64,000 nt of DNA from the NCBI GenBank assembly GCA_002633025.1, contig NMRB01000179.1, positions 30,390 to 94,389 of the forward strand, written 5' to 3'. This document shows positions 11,376 to 22,173 of this stretch, piece after piece. The translations under genes and the position numbers were made by a program. The first letter of the stretch is position 1. Every line of letters begins with the position of its first letter. This DNA comes from Notospermus geniculatus (taxonomy: Eukaryota > Nemertea > Pilidiophora > Heteronemertea > Lineidae). Under the pieces are notes generated by a model. That model saw nothing but the letters and a program-made list of their open reading frames with translations. It had not been told where the DNA came from and did no database searches.

Positions 11376-12188
11376 TTTATGTAATAAGAAATGGCGTTTT
11401 ATGTAAATTAACACGGCCGGGCGCCGTAGAATATGTGACCACACACACCGTAGACATGAAAATCGTAATGAACCCTTAAAGTTGTCTGAAATCCACGGCA
11501 AGCCGCCGGGTGGGGAAAATCGTACGGGGCCCGGTTGATATGTGACCTAGGCTTAACGAGTGTCACGCGGACGAACCCTGGCACGCGGAGGTACACAGAA
11601 GAAGTGACCAGAACGTTGTCATGGTCTAGGCCTTTGCACAGACTATTGGTCATTTCTCGTACATGTGTACAATTATCTTAAATTGTAAATACTAAGTAGG
11701 CCTAGTACCATCAATTACACTGGACTTCAAAATATTTGAATGATGTAGTTTTGGGACATAAAATCTGTACCATGCATTTACTAATGTATACATTTCGGTA
11801 ATGAAATAAACAACGATTTTGTGTGAAAAATCCATCCTACCAAAAATAGATGATCCTACCGACAACATACATGTACATTTCACATTGAGTATTGAAAACT
11901 TTCATCTGGGAAAGTTTTAACCGAAAATATATGTATCTCAGAAAATGTTTTGTCTTAGTTGGTGTTAGTGAAATAAGATCTCTTGTAAATTGCCATGAAT
12001 GTCTCAATAGAAAAGGCTAAAATTGTAATCGTAATAAAATGAAATTGCAAATTTCTGCCTTACTTATTTTTGTCACTTTTAAACACGCCGTAGTTTCAGG
12101 CGCCTACGGCGACGTCTGGTTTTGATTATGTCAGTGATGCATTTTCCATAGTTTCACACTTGTACCAAAATTATTCGTTTAACGGACA
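11376..12188. other. No gene recognised
   Basis: AT-rich sequence without recognisable exons. Open frames on the minus strand here are short and featureless. Confidence 0.4.
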
Positions 12189-12194
12189 GTATGT

Positions 12195-12903
12195 TACCGT
12201 GGCTGGAAAGTATCATATTTATTTTTTTTCTGAATATTTATTTTTTTTCTAAATTATTATTTTTCATTCTAAATTCGATTTTTTCAATTTCCGCCGCATG
12301 GCGAAAATTATTTCCGCCGTGCCCATAATTATTTCCACCGCCTGGCGAAAATTATTTCCACCTCGCTTATAATTATTTCCTTGACATTCATTTCCTCAAC
12401 CAATGGGCGGTAAGTAATTTCCGCCAGGCGGTGGAAATAATTATGGGCGAGGTGGTAATAATTTTCGCCAGGCGGTGGAAATAATTATGGGCACGGCGGA
12501 AATAATTTTCGCCACGTGGCGGAAATAATTATGGGCACGGCGGAAATAATTTTCGCCACTTGGCGGAAATAATTATGGGCACGGCGGAAATAATTTTCGC
12601 CACGTGGCGGAAATAATTATGGGCACGGCGGAAATAATTTTTGCCACGTGGCGGAAATAATTATGGGCACGGCGGAAATAATTTTCGCCAGGCGGCGGAA
12701 ATAATTATGGGCACGGCGGAAATAATTTTCGCCACGTGGCGGAAATAATTATGGGCACGGTGGGAATAATTATGGGCATGGTGGCAATAATTTTCGCCAT
12801 GCGGCGGATATTGAAAAAATCGAATTTAGAATGAAAAATAATAATTTAGAAAAAAAATAAATATTCAGAAAAAAAATAAATATGATACTTTCCAGCCACG
12901 GTA
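12195..12903. mobile_element. Foldback element with internal tandem array
   Basis: Long inverted ends start TACCGTGGCTGGAAAGTATC and run more than 90 bases, including matching T-rich/A-rich tracts. A 6-bp direct repeat GTATGT flanks the element (12189-12194, 12904-12909). The interior (about 12290-12800) is a tandem array of a roughly 44-bp unit made of two alternating halves, GGCGGAAATAATTATGGGCA and CGGCGGAAATAATTTTCGCC. Part of the left arm carries the units inverted. It encodes nothing. Confidence 0.8.
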
Positions 12904-13127
12904 GTATGTACATGTTTGAAATTGTATGCAACATGCATCACCTGCTATTTGTGTTCTTTTAGAGCAGCTTAAAGACTGACTGTTCTTTTTTAAAAAGGCT
13001 GCGGCTAGTGCAAACAAGCTTTAGATTTTAGCACATGCGCAAACACAGCTTGCACTGCAGGACGTCGTGAGAAAACCAATCTTGAACTTCAAGGAGCACG
13101 GTATTGGATCTCTATTGTCGGTGACTT

Positions 13128-13668
13128 CCGAGTTCGCCCAATCCCAGTTCGCCCATTCCCATTTCGCCCAAATTTTTTCCCCATTTCGCCCTCTGCCATC
13201 TCGCCCCCTACCCATTTTGCCCTTTACCATTTTGCCCCATTGCCGCCTCGCTCAATCATCTTTTCGCCCACTTACCATTTCGCCCTTTTGCCAATACACC
13301 CTTTGCCGATTCGCCCAATGCCATCTCGCCCCTTTACCATTTCGTCCCTTCACCAATTCGCCCAATGCCATTTTGCCCATTCATCACCTCGCCCCTTTAC
13401 CATTAGTTTTGGGCCTCAAAATGAGAATGGGCGAAATGGCTTTGGGTGAAATGGGAAGGGGCCATTTGGGAAAAGGGTGAAATGGTCATTGGGCGTAATG
13501 GGAAAGTTGGGTGAGATGGCTTTTGGGCGAAATGAAAAATGGGCGAAAATGAAATTGGGCAAAACGGCAAAAGGGCAAGACAGATATTGGGCGAACTGGG
13601 AAAAGGGCGAAGTGGGAAAGGGCGAAAAAAGAATGGGCGAAACGGGAAAAAATTTGGGCGAAATGGGA
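13128..13668. repeat. Inverted pair of degenerate minisatellites (TTCGCCC / GGGCGAA)
   Basis: From 13128 to about 13405 a degenerate short-unit array reads 'CCATTTCGCCC' in variants. From about 13420 to 13668 the same unit appears in reverse complement ('GGGCGAAATGG'). Each half can pair with the other. Several open frames cross the region in all phases and owe their length only to the repeat. Confidence 0.8.
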
Positions 13669-14085
13669 ATAAACCCTCTATTGACTGCCAACGTAGAGGG
13701 AGCCAACTAGCGGTAGTAAGACAAACTACAAAAATGCATTTACAAAATCTGGGATGGAGAGTGGTGCGGTAGCGCCGGCTGTCGAGAAAAAGTGGCAATA
13801 CCATCTATGGTCCTTTAATACTCGGTACACGATGTTGCGCGTCTGAACATCAACAGTCGATGTGAAGGTCTCCACCTCATCCGAGTCCGACAGCTACACG
13901 ATACAGATCTTCCCCGCAATCATCGAGCTGATGTTACTACAAAATACGTCTGCGGAGGTCAATCTTTAGTTCTTTCTGCCGGTCACCTCCACGCAAACTG
14001 TCATATTAACACAACATGGATGCATGGATAATCGGCTGGCAGCCTGGAATTCCGCTGAAAGACAGACTTGGTCAGAACATCCATG

Positions 14086-14214
14086 GTATAGGGTGGACTG
14101 GTACAATTCCAGCCCCTGAGTATAAATCTCCATGCAATGCTGGCCATTTTTACACTCAGGGGCTAGAATCGTACCGGGGCTAGAATTGTACCACTTTAGC
14201 CTACCCTGTGAAGC
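14086..14214. repeat. Small palindromic TIR element
   Basis: The ends 'AGGGTGGACTGGTACAATTC' and 'GAATTGTACCACTTTAGCCT' are imperfect reverse complements around an internal CAGGGGCT/AGCCCCTG pair. It lies just downstream (3') of the PTER stop codon. Confidence 0.55.
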
Positions 14215-14272
14215 TAGGACTTCCGCTCCTGATGGTGGGACGAAAGCCCCCTCCTGTTGTTAGACCTTCGAT

Positions 14273-17200
14273 CTAACACTTAAACGTCAGCCATCTTGCA
14301 GGATTGTGGATGAGCATCTTATCTATTTGTTCCTGTGTTAGCCCCCTATTGAGCATCTTCGGCACTATGTTTATAAGCAGGTGAGACAAGCCGTGACCAC
14401 CGTATTTCATCTGAAAAGAAGCAGAAAGCAGGGCGTTTAAAATCATGTGACATAAACATGACCCCGCCTTACTGCTTTGATTAGCCGGTATTCAGCCAAT
14501 TTACCTCCAGATGGCACTATTTCTGTCCAACCAATCAGCGCCCGCCATCAGATCAGGCTGCAACACCGAACAAAATCCTAAAACACTTTGTCCGGCGCGA
14601 CAGCGGGAACAGTAGTGGTGCCATCTGGCGGTAAATCGGCAGAATACCAGCTATTCGAAGCGGCGTTTTGTGAGCGGGGTGCGAGACTGCGAGAGGGGTG
14701 TGCATGTACTTTAAGGTACACTGCTAGAAGCAAGAAAGGTCCCCCGAGGTTCTGAAAAACCCTTAAGGGTTTTTTCGGCCCACATATGGAGCACATGGTT
14801 CTTCAGCGAGATGAAAAACAATAACCCGCCGAAAGGGTTTCCCGTGCGTGGGGAACCATTATATGGTCGCATATTTGTATCCATTAAAGGAGCTGGACGT
14901 CCAAGTTGTAAACACTCACTCACTGGTTCTCTATCCACGCGACGCCTGCGGTGCTGCCACCTATTGTCGGTGATGTGTACTGACGTGAATATCGTGAGTC
15001 AGTTGCATTGGACCGGGCACCAGTCTAACGATCACCGGTGCTGCCACCTTCACGAAGGAATAAAACTAGTTTGCTGGCCACTGTTTGTAAACAAACCAGT
15101 TTGTTTACAACTTGGACGTCCAGCTCCTTTAAGGGCTCCGCACACTGGCGACTAAAATGGGGGCGACTACAGATGCGACTACCACGTCGCCTGCGATAAT
15201 TACCTTTGAGGTCGATCAGTGATGTCATCCACGACATCACTGATCTTCCAAGGAAACATTGTCGCAAACGAGTCAACAAAAACTAAAAAAACTAAAAATA
15301 TATTCAGTCGCCTCTGTGGTCGCAAGGCCGGTCGCCTGGAAAATCGCTCGAAAAATCGCTGGTGTGCGGAGCCCTTTAATGAAGAACCCTTAACGGTTTT
15401 TAGGACCTCAAAAACCTTTATTTCTAAGAGTTGATGACTTACCAGTCGGTGCTTGGAATGCATATCATGTCCAAGTACCAAAAGATCTTCGTACCCCTCA
15501 TCGCAAAGATGCTGAATTCTTCTGACTCTCTCATCATCATCTGGCATGTCTACCGTCCAACTCTGACCTTCGTAATATCGTTCTATGCCAAACATGTCGT
15601 ACTCGCAGTAACAACCAGTTCGGGCCAAGTCGACAAGATCATTGAGGTCGTGAACGGTCCCTGAAAATCAGTTTCAAAGTATTGAGCCTAACCTCTTTAC
15701 TTTTTGACTTAAACACGTTTTGTGAAATTTTCCTTCACTTCTGGGATCTCTGCTAGAAAGTGCCTGAGGAAGACCCCGGTTGGGGTCGAAAATTTGCAAA
15801 ATTCGGAGACGACTTTACTTATATTGTCATTTTGTGTGTCATTTTTTGTTGCTCTATTATACATGTACATGTACATGTATACATGCACGTGTTGGATATT
15901 TTTGTGAAATGATAAATCTAAAACAATCTGGCATCAGGCATTTTCTTTTTTCACAAACTCTTGGTACGGTACGTAGAGCAACAAAAATGCAAGCTTTCCG
16001 CGTTCGCGTTCAGTCGCACTTTACTCACGGCAAGTCACCGTACAGTTTCCCCATATAAGGCTGCGTACACCAGCTAGTAGTGCACGTACACCAGCTGGTG
16101 TAAGCAGTGAACTAGGGTGAAAAATGTACCACATCATTTGCGACCCAATGAAATCATTGACATGAATATCGAAGTATTGCGAGACCCTGACAAAACTGGG
16201 ATAGTACAACTCGCCCACTTACTGTCCAAATGCGACATAACGGTCTTCTTGATGTCACAGCCCGCCTCCTGTAAGATGCGGATAATCTCAAAAGGTGCCT
16301 GACGGTTCTTTCCAGGGTGAACGATGACGGGACATCCTAAGCTCGACTGAACGTCCGCTGTGGCATGCAGGCTTCTCTTCTCGAAATCTGTCGGGGTTGG
16401 GATATCAAACAGATTTTAATGACCCTGACTGATAGCGATAAGAATGCGTCGGAAACTTTTTTGAAACTAGCAGAAAGTCAGTGTATGATGGTCGTACATG
16501 TATATCTCGTTGTTCGGCAATTTAATTGAAGGACAGCTCTCCATTGAAAAACCCTGCCAATCTCCACGCATCTTCGTCAGTGACGTATAGCTATCTGAAT
16601 GGCGACTAAGAACGAGAATGCATATCTCAGTCTGCACAACTACACTCTTAGCCAAAAAGGTTCTTTTAGGGGTTCTTTGTGCTACACCAGAGGAACCCCA
16701 AGGTTCTATATAGAACCTTCTGTAAAGAACCCGAAAGGGTTCCATATAGAACCTTTCTGTCGCCAAAGAACCCATAAAGGTTCCAGTTAGAACCCTTTTC
16801 TGAGGGAAAGGTTTTATCTGGAACCTCTAAAGTAAAAGGTTCTTAAACAACCCGAGGGTTCTTAAATCAGAGGGTTCTCCTGGTGTAGTTAATGAGGCAC
16901 ATGAGCATTGCAAAGTTTTTGAAAGTAATCAAGGGCCCGTATTCTAGAAGCCTCCTTAACTCTAAGGTCCATTTTAAGCTTTTGTATTCTGCCCTGCAAA
17001 CAACAGGAAAAGGTAAACCTTAGAGTTAAGGAAGCTTCTAGAATACTAGTACGGCCCAACAGGGTTCTTCTTTTAGAACCCAACTGTGACCAGACTCCAA
17101 AATCTATAAAAAGAAGAACCCTGTTGAGCCGTACTCAGTATTCCAGAAGCGTCCTTAACTCTAAGGTTTACCTTTTGCTGTTGTTTGCAGGAAGCTTCTA

Positions 17201-20200
17201 TACCAGTACGGCCCAACAGGGTTCTTTTGGAACCCAACTGTGACCAGACTCCAAAATCGGTCGTCTTCGACGTTTCCGTAGGGAACTGACGTACCTGTTA
17301 TAGGCCACGAACACCCAACCTCTCCAATGACGCCACACTTGATGTCCGTCCCGTCACATCCGTCCGTCATGGCGTGCATGATCACGTGACTCATCTCCTC
17401 CGTTGTCAAGTTGAGGAGACTGGACAGTGAGGAAGAAAGCCCCTCCTCGTGATAATACCCCGCTCCTGCCACGATATTCACACCACTTTTCTGCGAAAGC
17501 GCTAAAAGAGCTTTGACGTCACGTGACATTCCACATGTTGTATTCTCTACGATGGTGGCGCCACCATTTTTCTAGTAAAGAACGAAAGGTAACATGACAC
17601 CTTATACTTCTGCAGAATAGGAAGTACTGAATATTCTAGACTGGTACAACAAAAATCGTCCGTTAGGTGGGCTTATGCTCCTAGAACCAGTCTATGAATA
17701 TTCAATGGACAACCATGCATTACCGATTTCAGTTTTAATACTTTCGAAATCAGAAACCAGGGGCCGGCTGCACAAAACTCACGATAGCGCTAACTTGGTG
17801 TCAGCGCTAACTTTATGTTAGATGACGTAAAAATCCCTTGTCTTTTTACGTCATTTAACAATAAAGTTAGCGCTAACATGAGTTTTGTGCAACCCAGCCC
17901 CGACCTCTATCTTTGATTTCCGAGGGGAAAGGGCATCCCCTTTTACCCATGGGGGGGGAGTAATATTGCACAGACAGCGCCCTCTTTTATGAATGAAGAA
18001 ATCACCTTGAAATATTTCAAGTCTTCGACAACGGCGTCTTGCTCTGTGTCGATTCGCATGTTGTCAACATTGTGATATCTAAAACAAGAGGAAGATATAA
18101 AAATTAACACCGCATATGTGAGCTGCAACTTCCATTCTGGAGTCGAGGAGGTTGCAGTTTGGGTAAGTCTCTTCGCCGCGTCAGAGAGGCCTTCTTAGCT
18201 TTGAATCGCTGGCGATTCAGGCGATTCTACTGGTGCCATGAATTGCCAATCGGTGACAACATTTTAGCAGTCCTACATTTTTTTTCAGTAAGAATTGACG
18301 TGGAAGCAACCTGATTTTTTTTCCTCAATACATTTCGACGGACGGCAGCGGCACAAAAATCTCCTCTTTTTCTTTCGGAAAAGGGGGGGGGGGAGGATAC
18401 GCCACTCTGTCAGAAGGTGATATTTCCCAAGACAGATCAATGGATTAGGCTACCTTGAAACGCTTCCTTCTGTGCAAAACGCCATCAAACTCCGTTTCTT
18501 GCCACCAGGGGGCGATATGTGAAAACATCTTTTGAACATTAGGCCTACCCCATAAGTACAGTACTTGTGGTTAAGCCACAAAAACCCGTCTGTTGGCGCA
18601 TCTGTACAAGCTACATGTCATGATATATACGGGTTACGACGTTGACCTACTTCTCAAGGTCACAGAGGTCAGATACAGTGTGTGGGTGTAGTTTAAGACG
18701 TGTATTTTTCGACGTGGCCACTCCTCAAACGTTTGTGCGGATCTTCGTCGAATAAAAACTGTTCACCTACGGATAATCCTTCAGCTTGTCTATGTTTTCA
18801 AGAGTACAAGGCAGATGTTTCAGGTGTTGCACATGACTGGGTGGTTGAACATTCTCAACGAAGAATCGGAGGTCTGTGTACAGGTGTTCATGGGTCAGCG
18901 TCTTGCCAAGAGTAGACGGGACAATAGGGCCCAGGACTCGGTAAAGAAAATGTGAAAAAGGCTAAGGGCTGTATCCTTGGTCGGACTTCAGCAAAACTTT
19001 CATTAAAGGACCACTGTATTGCATCTTTCTGTCGACAGCCGGCGCCACCGGCACCATGCTCCAATACTGTAGTTAAGCCTTTCGCCCCAGTGTTGGAGAA
19101 TGTATGATTACAGTCTCGGTCACCCAGCCGCTGGGGATCGAACAAGTTTGTGTAGCAGTACTGCGGAACGAAACGGCTGGATGCGCGAGACTAGTTGCAT
19201 GCGATAGTTTACCAAGTCGTTAATAGAGGTCACCCCCTTAACGCGGGTAGGTGTAACGCAGGATTGGGAAGCAATACTGTGGTCCTTTTCTCAATGCTTC
19301 AAGCAAAGAGAAAGTCCAACTTCAGCTGCCATTAGTGTCAATATCGTGGTAACGTACGAAAAAGTTAATTAGCGTATACAGTGTACATAAATGGTTAATG
19401 ACACGACGTACTAACTTCGTACATAATTCGTCTCCCTGACCCATATTATCCATTGTCAATGACCGAATGCCGACATATTTCATTATTTATCTCTCTCTGT
19501 CAACTTTGATAGTGTTCGTACGTGAACAGATTAGGCCAATGGTGGACTAACAGTATGGCAGTCACATGATGTTATGACTAAAGGGCGGTTTACACTAGGC
19601 TGCACCAAGCTTCTGCAACCTGCAACTTGTTGCTGTCTACCTGTGACGTTTACACATAGCAACATCCAGCGTGATAAGTTGCAAAAGTTCGCAACAAGTT
19701 GCAGGAATTTGGGCGGGAATCCTTTGTTCGGCAGCCATTTTGGCTTTAGTAGACATCACATGATTTTTTGCTGTATTCTCATTGGCCAGCGACGTGCAAC
19801 TTGTTGTAACTTCACCAGAAAATAGGATCTGGATCCTAAATTTTCAACAAGTTGCAGTACATGTAGGTACATGTAGTTGCAACAAGTTGCATATATCCGT
19901 TTAAACATGCAACTTTGATGAAAGTTTTGCTTTCCTCAGGTTTATGCAACAAGTTGCATAAAGTTGCATGTGTAAACGGCTCTTAAGGACGTTTAAAAAC
20001 TGCCTGTTGTCAGAAAATTCCCCTCCCCAAATAATTGCCCAAACTATTCTGGTCATTATTTCTGATTAGGCCTACATAACATTCGTAAATAGGCTTACTA
20101 GCGAAGAAGGGCGCACTAGGAGGCAGCTCCCAATAGGCATTTTGGTTTCAATGGCTACTCCTCCAAATAGGCGGTCTGATGATCTAACTGTGATATACAT

Positions 20201-20417
20201 GTACATTGCAAGTAAAATGCTCTATCTGTCAACATTTGGGCACGATTCTTCGTTTCTCAGTTGCAGGCGCCACCTTTGATGTCGCTTCTGTACCAACAGT
20301 ACCTAACAGCAGGCTGTCTCTAGGGTCCCTTTAACAAAGATAACAACCTTCTTCAATCTGTTACACAAATTTTTAAAAAAAATGCCTACCTGTTTGAATT
20401 CGACCCGTGTCTGACAT
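14273..20417 (-). CDS. PTER: Phosphotriesterase-related protein (PTER), seven exons
   Basis: Exons (minus strand, 5' to 3'): 20390-20417, 18771-18936, 18006-18078, 17295-17571, 16223-16387, 15443-15660, 14273-14410. All junctions have GT/AG and compatible phases, giving 354 residues; the human protein has 349. The start [13 protein letters not shown] aligns with the vertebrate N terminus, which fixes the 28-nt first exon. Metal-site residues of the amidohydrolase/phosphotriesterase fold are all present: HEH (His25, His27), Glu in IGEVGCSW, His in VIVHPGK, His in MSHLDR, Asp in GHDMH. The C terminus ends ...RWLTFKC. Mammalian PTER has been reported as an N-acetyltaurine hydrolase; the same activity here is inference. 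Introns are packed with small TIR elements. There is no sign of decay, so I regard the gene as functional. Confidence 0.92.
14740..15425. repeat. Nested TIR elements in the last PTER intron
   Basis: Outer arms 'GAGGTTCTGAAAAACCCTTA' (about 14746) and its complement (about 15385-15412) enclose two adjacent palindromic elements: 14884-15135 (ends TTAAAGGAGCTGGACGTCCA) and about 15132-15379 (ends TTAAGGGCTCCGCACACTGG). Outer-then-inner nesting gives the order of insertion. Splice sites at 14410 and 15443 are outside the complex. Confidence 0.7.
16640..16885. repeat. GGTTCTTT/AAAGAACC-rich MITE-like element in PTER intron
   Basis: The left end is 'ACTACACTCTTAGCCAAAAAGG' (over 16635-16660), followed by many alternating AAGGTTCT and AGAACCTT blocks that can fold back on each other. 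Similar 'ACACTCTTAG...AGGTTCTT' elements are common in aquatic animal genomes. It encodes no protein. Confidence 0.6.
16933..17210. repeat. Two copies of the ATTCTAGAAGC palindromic MITE family
   Basis: A roughly 115-bp near-palindrome with ends 'CCGTATTCTAGAAGC(C/T)TCCTTAA' lies at about 16933-17056. A shorter, diverged copy lies at about 17133-17210. Other copies in the window: about 25717-25829, 52984-53100, 53101-53218, 57356-57472 and 62870-62987. The loop has GCCCTGCAAACAA in one orientation or the other. The copies lie in intronic or intergenic DNA. Confidence 0.75.
17758..17905. repeat. Palindromic TIR element in PTER intron
   Basis: The ends are 'GGGGCCGGCTGCACAAAACT' and the near-complement 'AGTTTTGTGCAACCCAGCCCC', with TTAGCGCTAAC blocks repeated inside in both orientations. 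Confidence 0.65.
19579..19986. mobile_element. MITE with ends AAAGGGC(G)GTTTACACTAGG
   Basis: Left end 'TAAAGGGCGGTTTACACTAG' and right end 'GTGTAAACGGCTCTTA' are imperfect complements. The body is rich in GCAACTTGTTGC palindromes. A shorter family member lies at 56162-56275. It sits in PTER intron 1. Confidence 0.65.
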
Positions 20418-21050
20418 CGCCAGGTTAGTAGTTGATATCAGGCCTACATGTAGTTGGAAGTCGGCCTGAGCATTAGCGATAAATTCTAAAACTGACCTTG
20501 ATATGTGTTTGATTGCAGGCTAATGGTACGCCAAAGCGGAATTTATTCAACCCTAAAATACACATCAACATTTCAAAATATAGTGACAACTTTTAAAGCA
20601 ACATGACAACATTTTAGAATTACGACAAGATACCTGAAATATACATTGCAACATGTAATAAATTTATTTACAAAAATAAAATTATTTACAAAAATACATT
20701 GCAATGAACAATCTTAAAATGTATGTTAACATTTATTAAAAAATATACGTCAACATTTACAGAAATCATTACATGAGGTAACCCGACTGGAACTCGGCGT
20801 GGTGTTACCGTTAAGGTATGTTCACACCAAAACCGTGCCGCGGGCCGCGACGGCGAAAAACGACGCGCGCCGTTCACCGCCGGGAAAAACAAAATAGGTT
20901 CAATGGATTTTCAATAAAAGGGTCACACCGAATTGGGGCAGAAAAATTGCCTGTTGCATCTCTCTTGGCGGCCAGTTTACCCCGAATCGCTGAGTTGTTT
21001 ACAAACAGATTTCCCACGAATTCCTTGGAATGGGTGACGCTGTTCAACCC

Positions 21051-21592
21051 TATTTCCAGCGTGACTATATACTTCACCCAGAATCATGAAATCCATACCT
21101 ATGGCACGAGAAATAATAATAACTTAGCTTTACCTTTAACGAGACATGATTATGCAAAATGTATTCCTAGATACAGCGTTGCTCGACTACACAATTCCCT
21201 CCCAAATTGTATAACTGACAAACTTCATACACACAGCATTCAAGGTTTTTCACAATATTATAAAAATACTATACTAGCTGCGTATAAAGTTGATTGTACC
21301 GTTCCAAATTGTTTTTCGTAATGCTAACTTTTAATGTCTTGGTGTCAGTTGGTTATACATGTACTTGTAATTCTCGTAATGCTAACTTTTAATGTCTTGG
21401 TGTCGGTTGGTTTTTCCTTATTCTCTTTCTCTTTGTAAATTGTTTCTATACAGGTAGCATTTACTTATGTATGCAAGGGCACAAACGCCAGCGGCCACAA
21501 GAGGCCTTGTTTGTGTCCTGGCCATCGTTATACTATATTGTAAACAAATTCTTGCAAATGTGTTGGTCTAATAATAATAATAATAATATATT
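21051..21592 (+). mobile_element. 5'-truncated LINE fragment with (TAA)n tail
   Basis: It carries the last 80-90 residues of a non-LTR retrotransposon RT frame (SVARLHNSLPNCITDKL region, stop at 21319-21321), a 3' UTR and a (TAA)n tail at 21569-21589. The equivalent flank of copy 3 (31240-31275) lacks it. The family differs from that of the LINE at 7.6 kb. About 17 bases of the original target seem to have been lost. Confidence 0.75.
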
Positions 21593-21707
21593 GGCTAATG
21601 AAATTGCCGAAGAGACTTCCATGGGGAATCAATCGCCGAGTTGTATAAAAACAGATTTCCCAGTAACGGTAGCACCTGGAATAATTTCTGCTCAGCCCGC
21701 CGGAAGG

Positions 21708-21962
21708 TAGACTGGTCCCCTGTCGTAGTTCTCGCTTCACTACTACGACAGGCATTTTGAACGCCAACTCGGCATGTGATTGGTCAGCCAAACATCATCA
21801 ACGGTCGCGCCATGAGTCATCATCTATTTTTAGAGACTCCCGTAACGTTAAGAGTCTTTATTGCTCATTTGCATACCAGTGTGTCAGAAAACAGGCAAAC
21901 ATGGCGGACGCGGCCTGTCGTAGTAGTGGAGGAACGGAGCGGTACGACAGGGGACCAGTCTA
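21708..21962. mobile_element. TIR element, 255 bp, ends TAGACTGGTCCCCTGTCGTA, 9-bp TSD
   Basis: Inverted ends TAGACTGGTCCCCTGTCGTA. It is flanked by GCCGGAAGG on both sides (9-bp target duplication), shared with the duplicate copy at 31378-31627. An independent insertion of the family lies at 56832-57084. It encodes no protein. Confidence 0.8.
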
Positions 21963-22173
21963 GCCGGAAGGCGGTATATTGGCCAATGAAATTGCCGAAG
22001 AGAGAATTCCACGGGGAATCCCCGTGATAAATTTGATTGTGCAATTTGGGCAATCTCTTGAAAAATCGATGCTGACTTGTTGACCTGCCTGTACTGTACA
22101 TGTACATGTATAATGTGAACCTAAAATTGTTTACCGCATTTCAGATCGAGCAAGGCTCCGCAATCGTTCAAAG

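Noticed and set aside
12290-12800. Possible CRISPR-like array
   Set aside because: Units are contiguous and alternating with no unique spacers, and the DNA is eukaryotic.
13021-13804. Open frames on both strands across the GGGCGAA arrays
   Set aside because: They are long only because the repeat lacks stops; composition follows the unit and there is no start or splice support.
20818-21321. 167-codon frame, plus strand, as one gene
   Set aside because: It is a chance fusion of duplicated flank and the tail of a truncated LINE.
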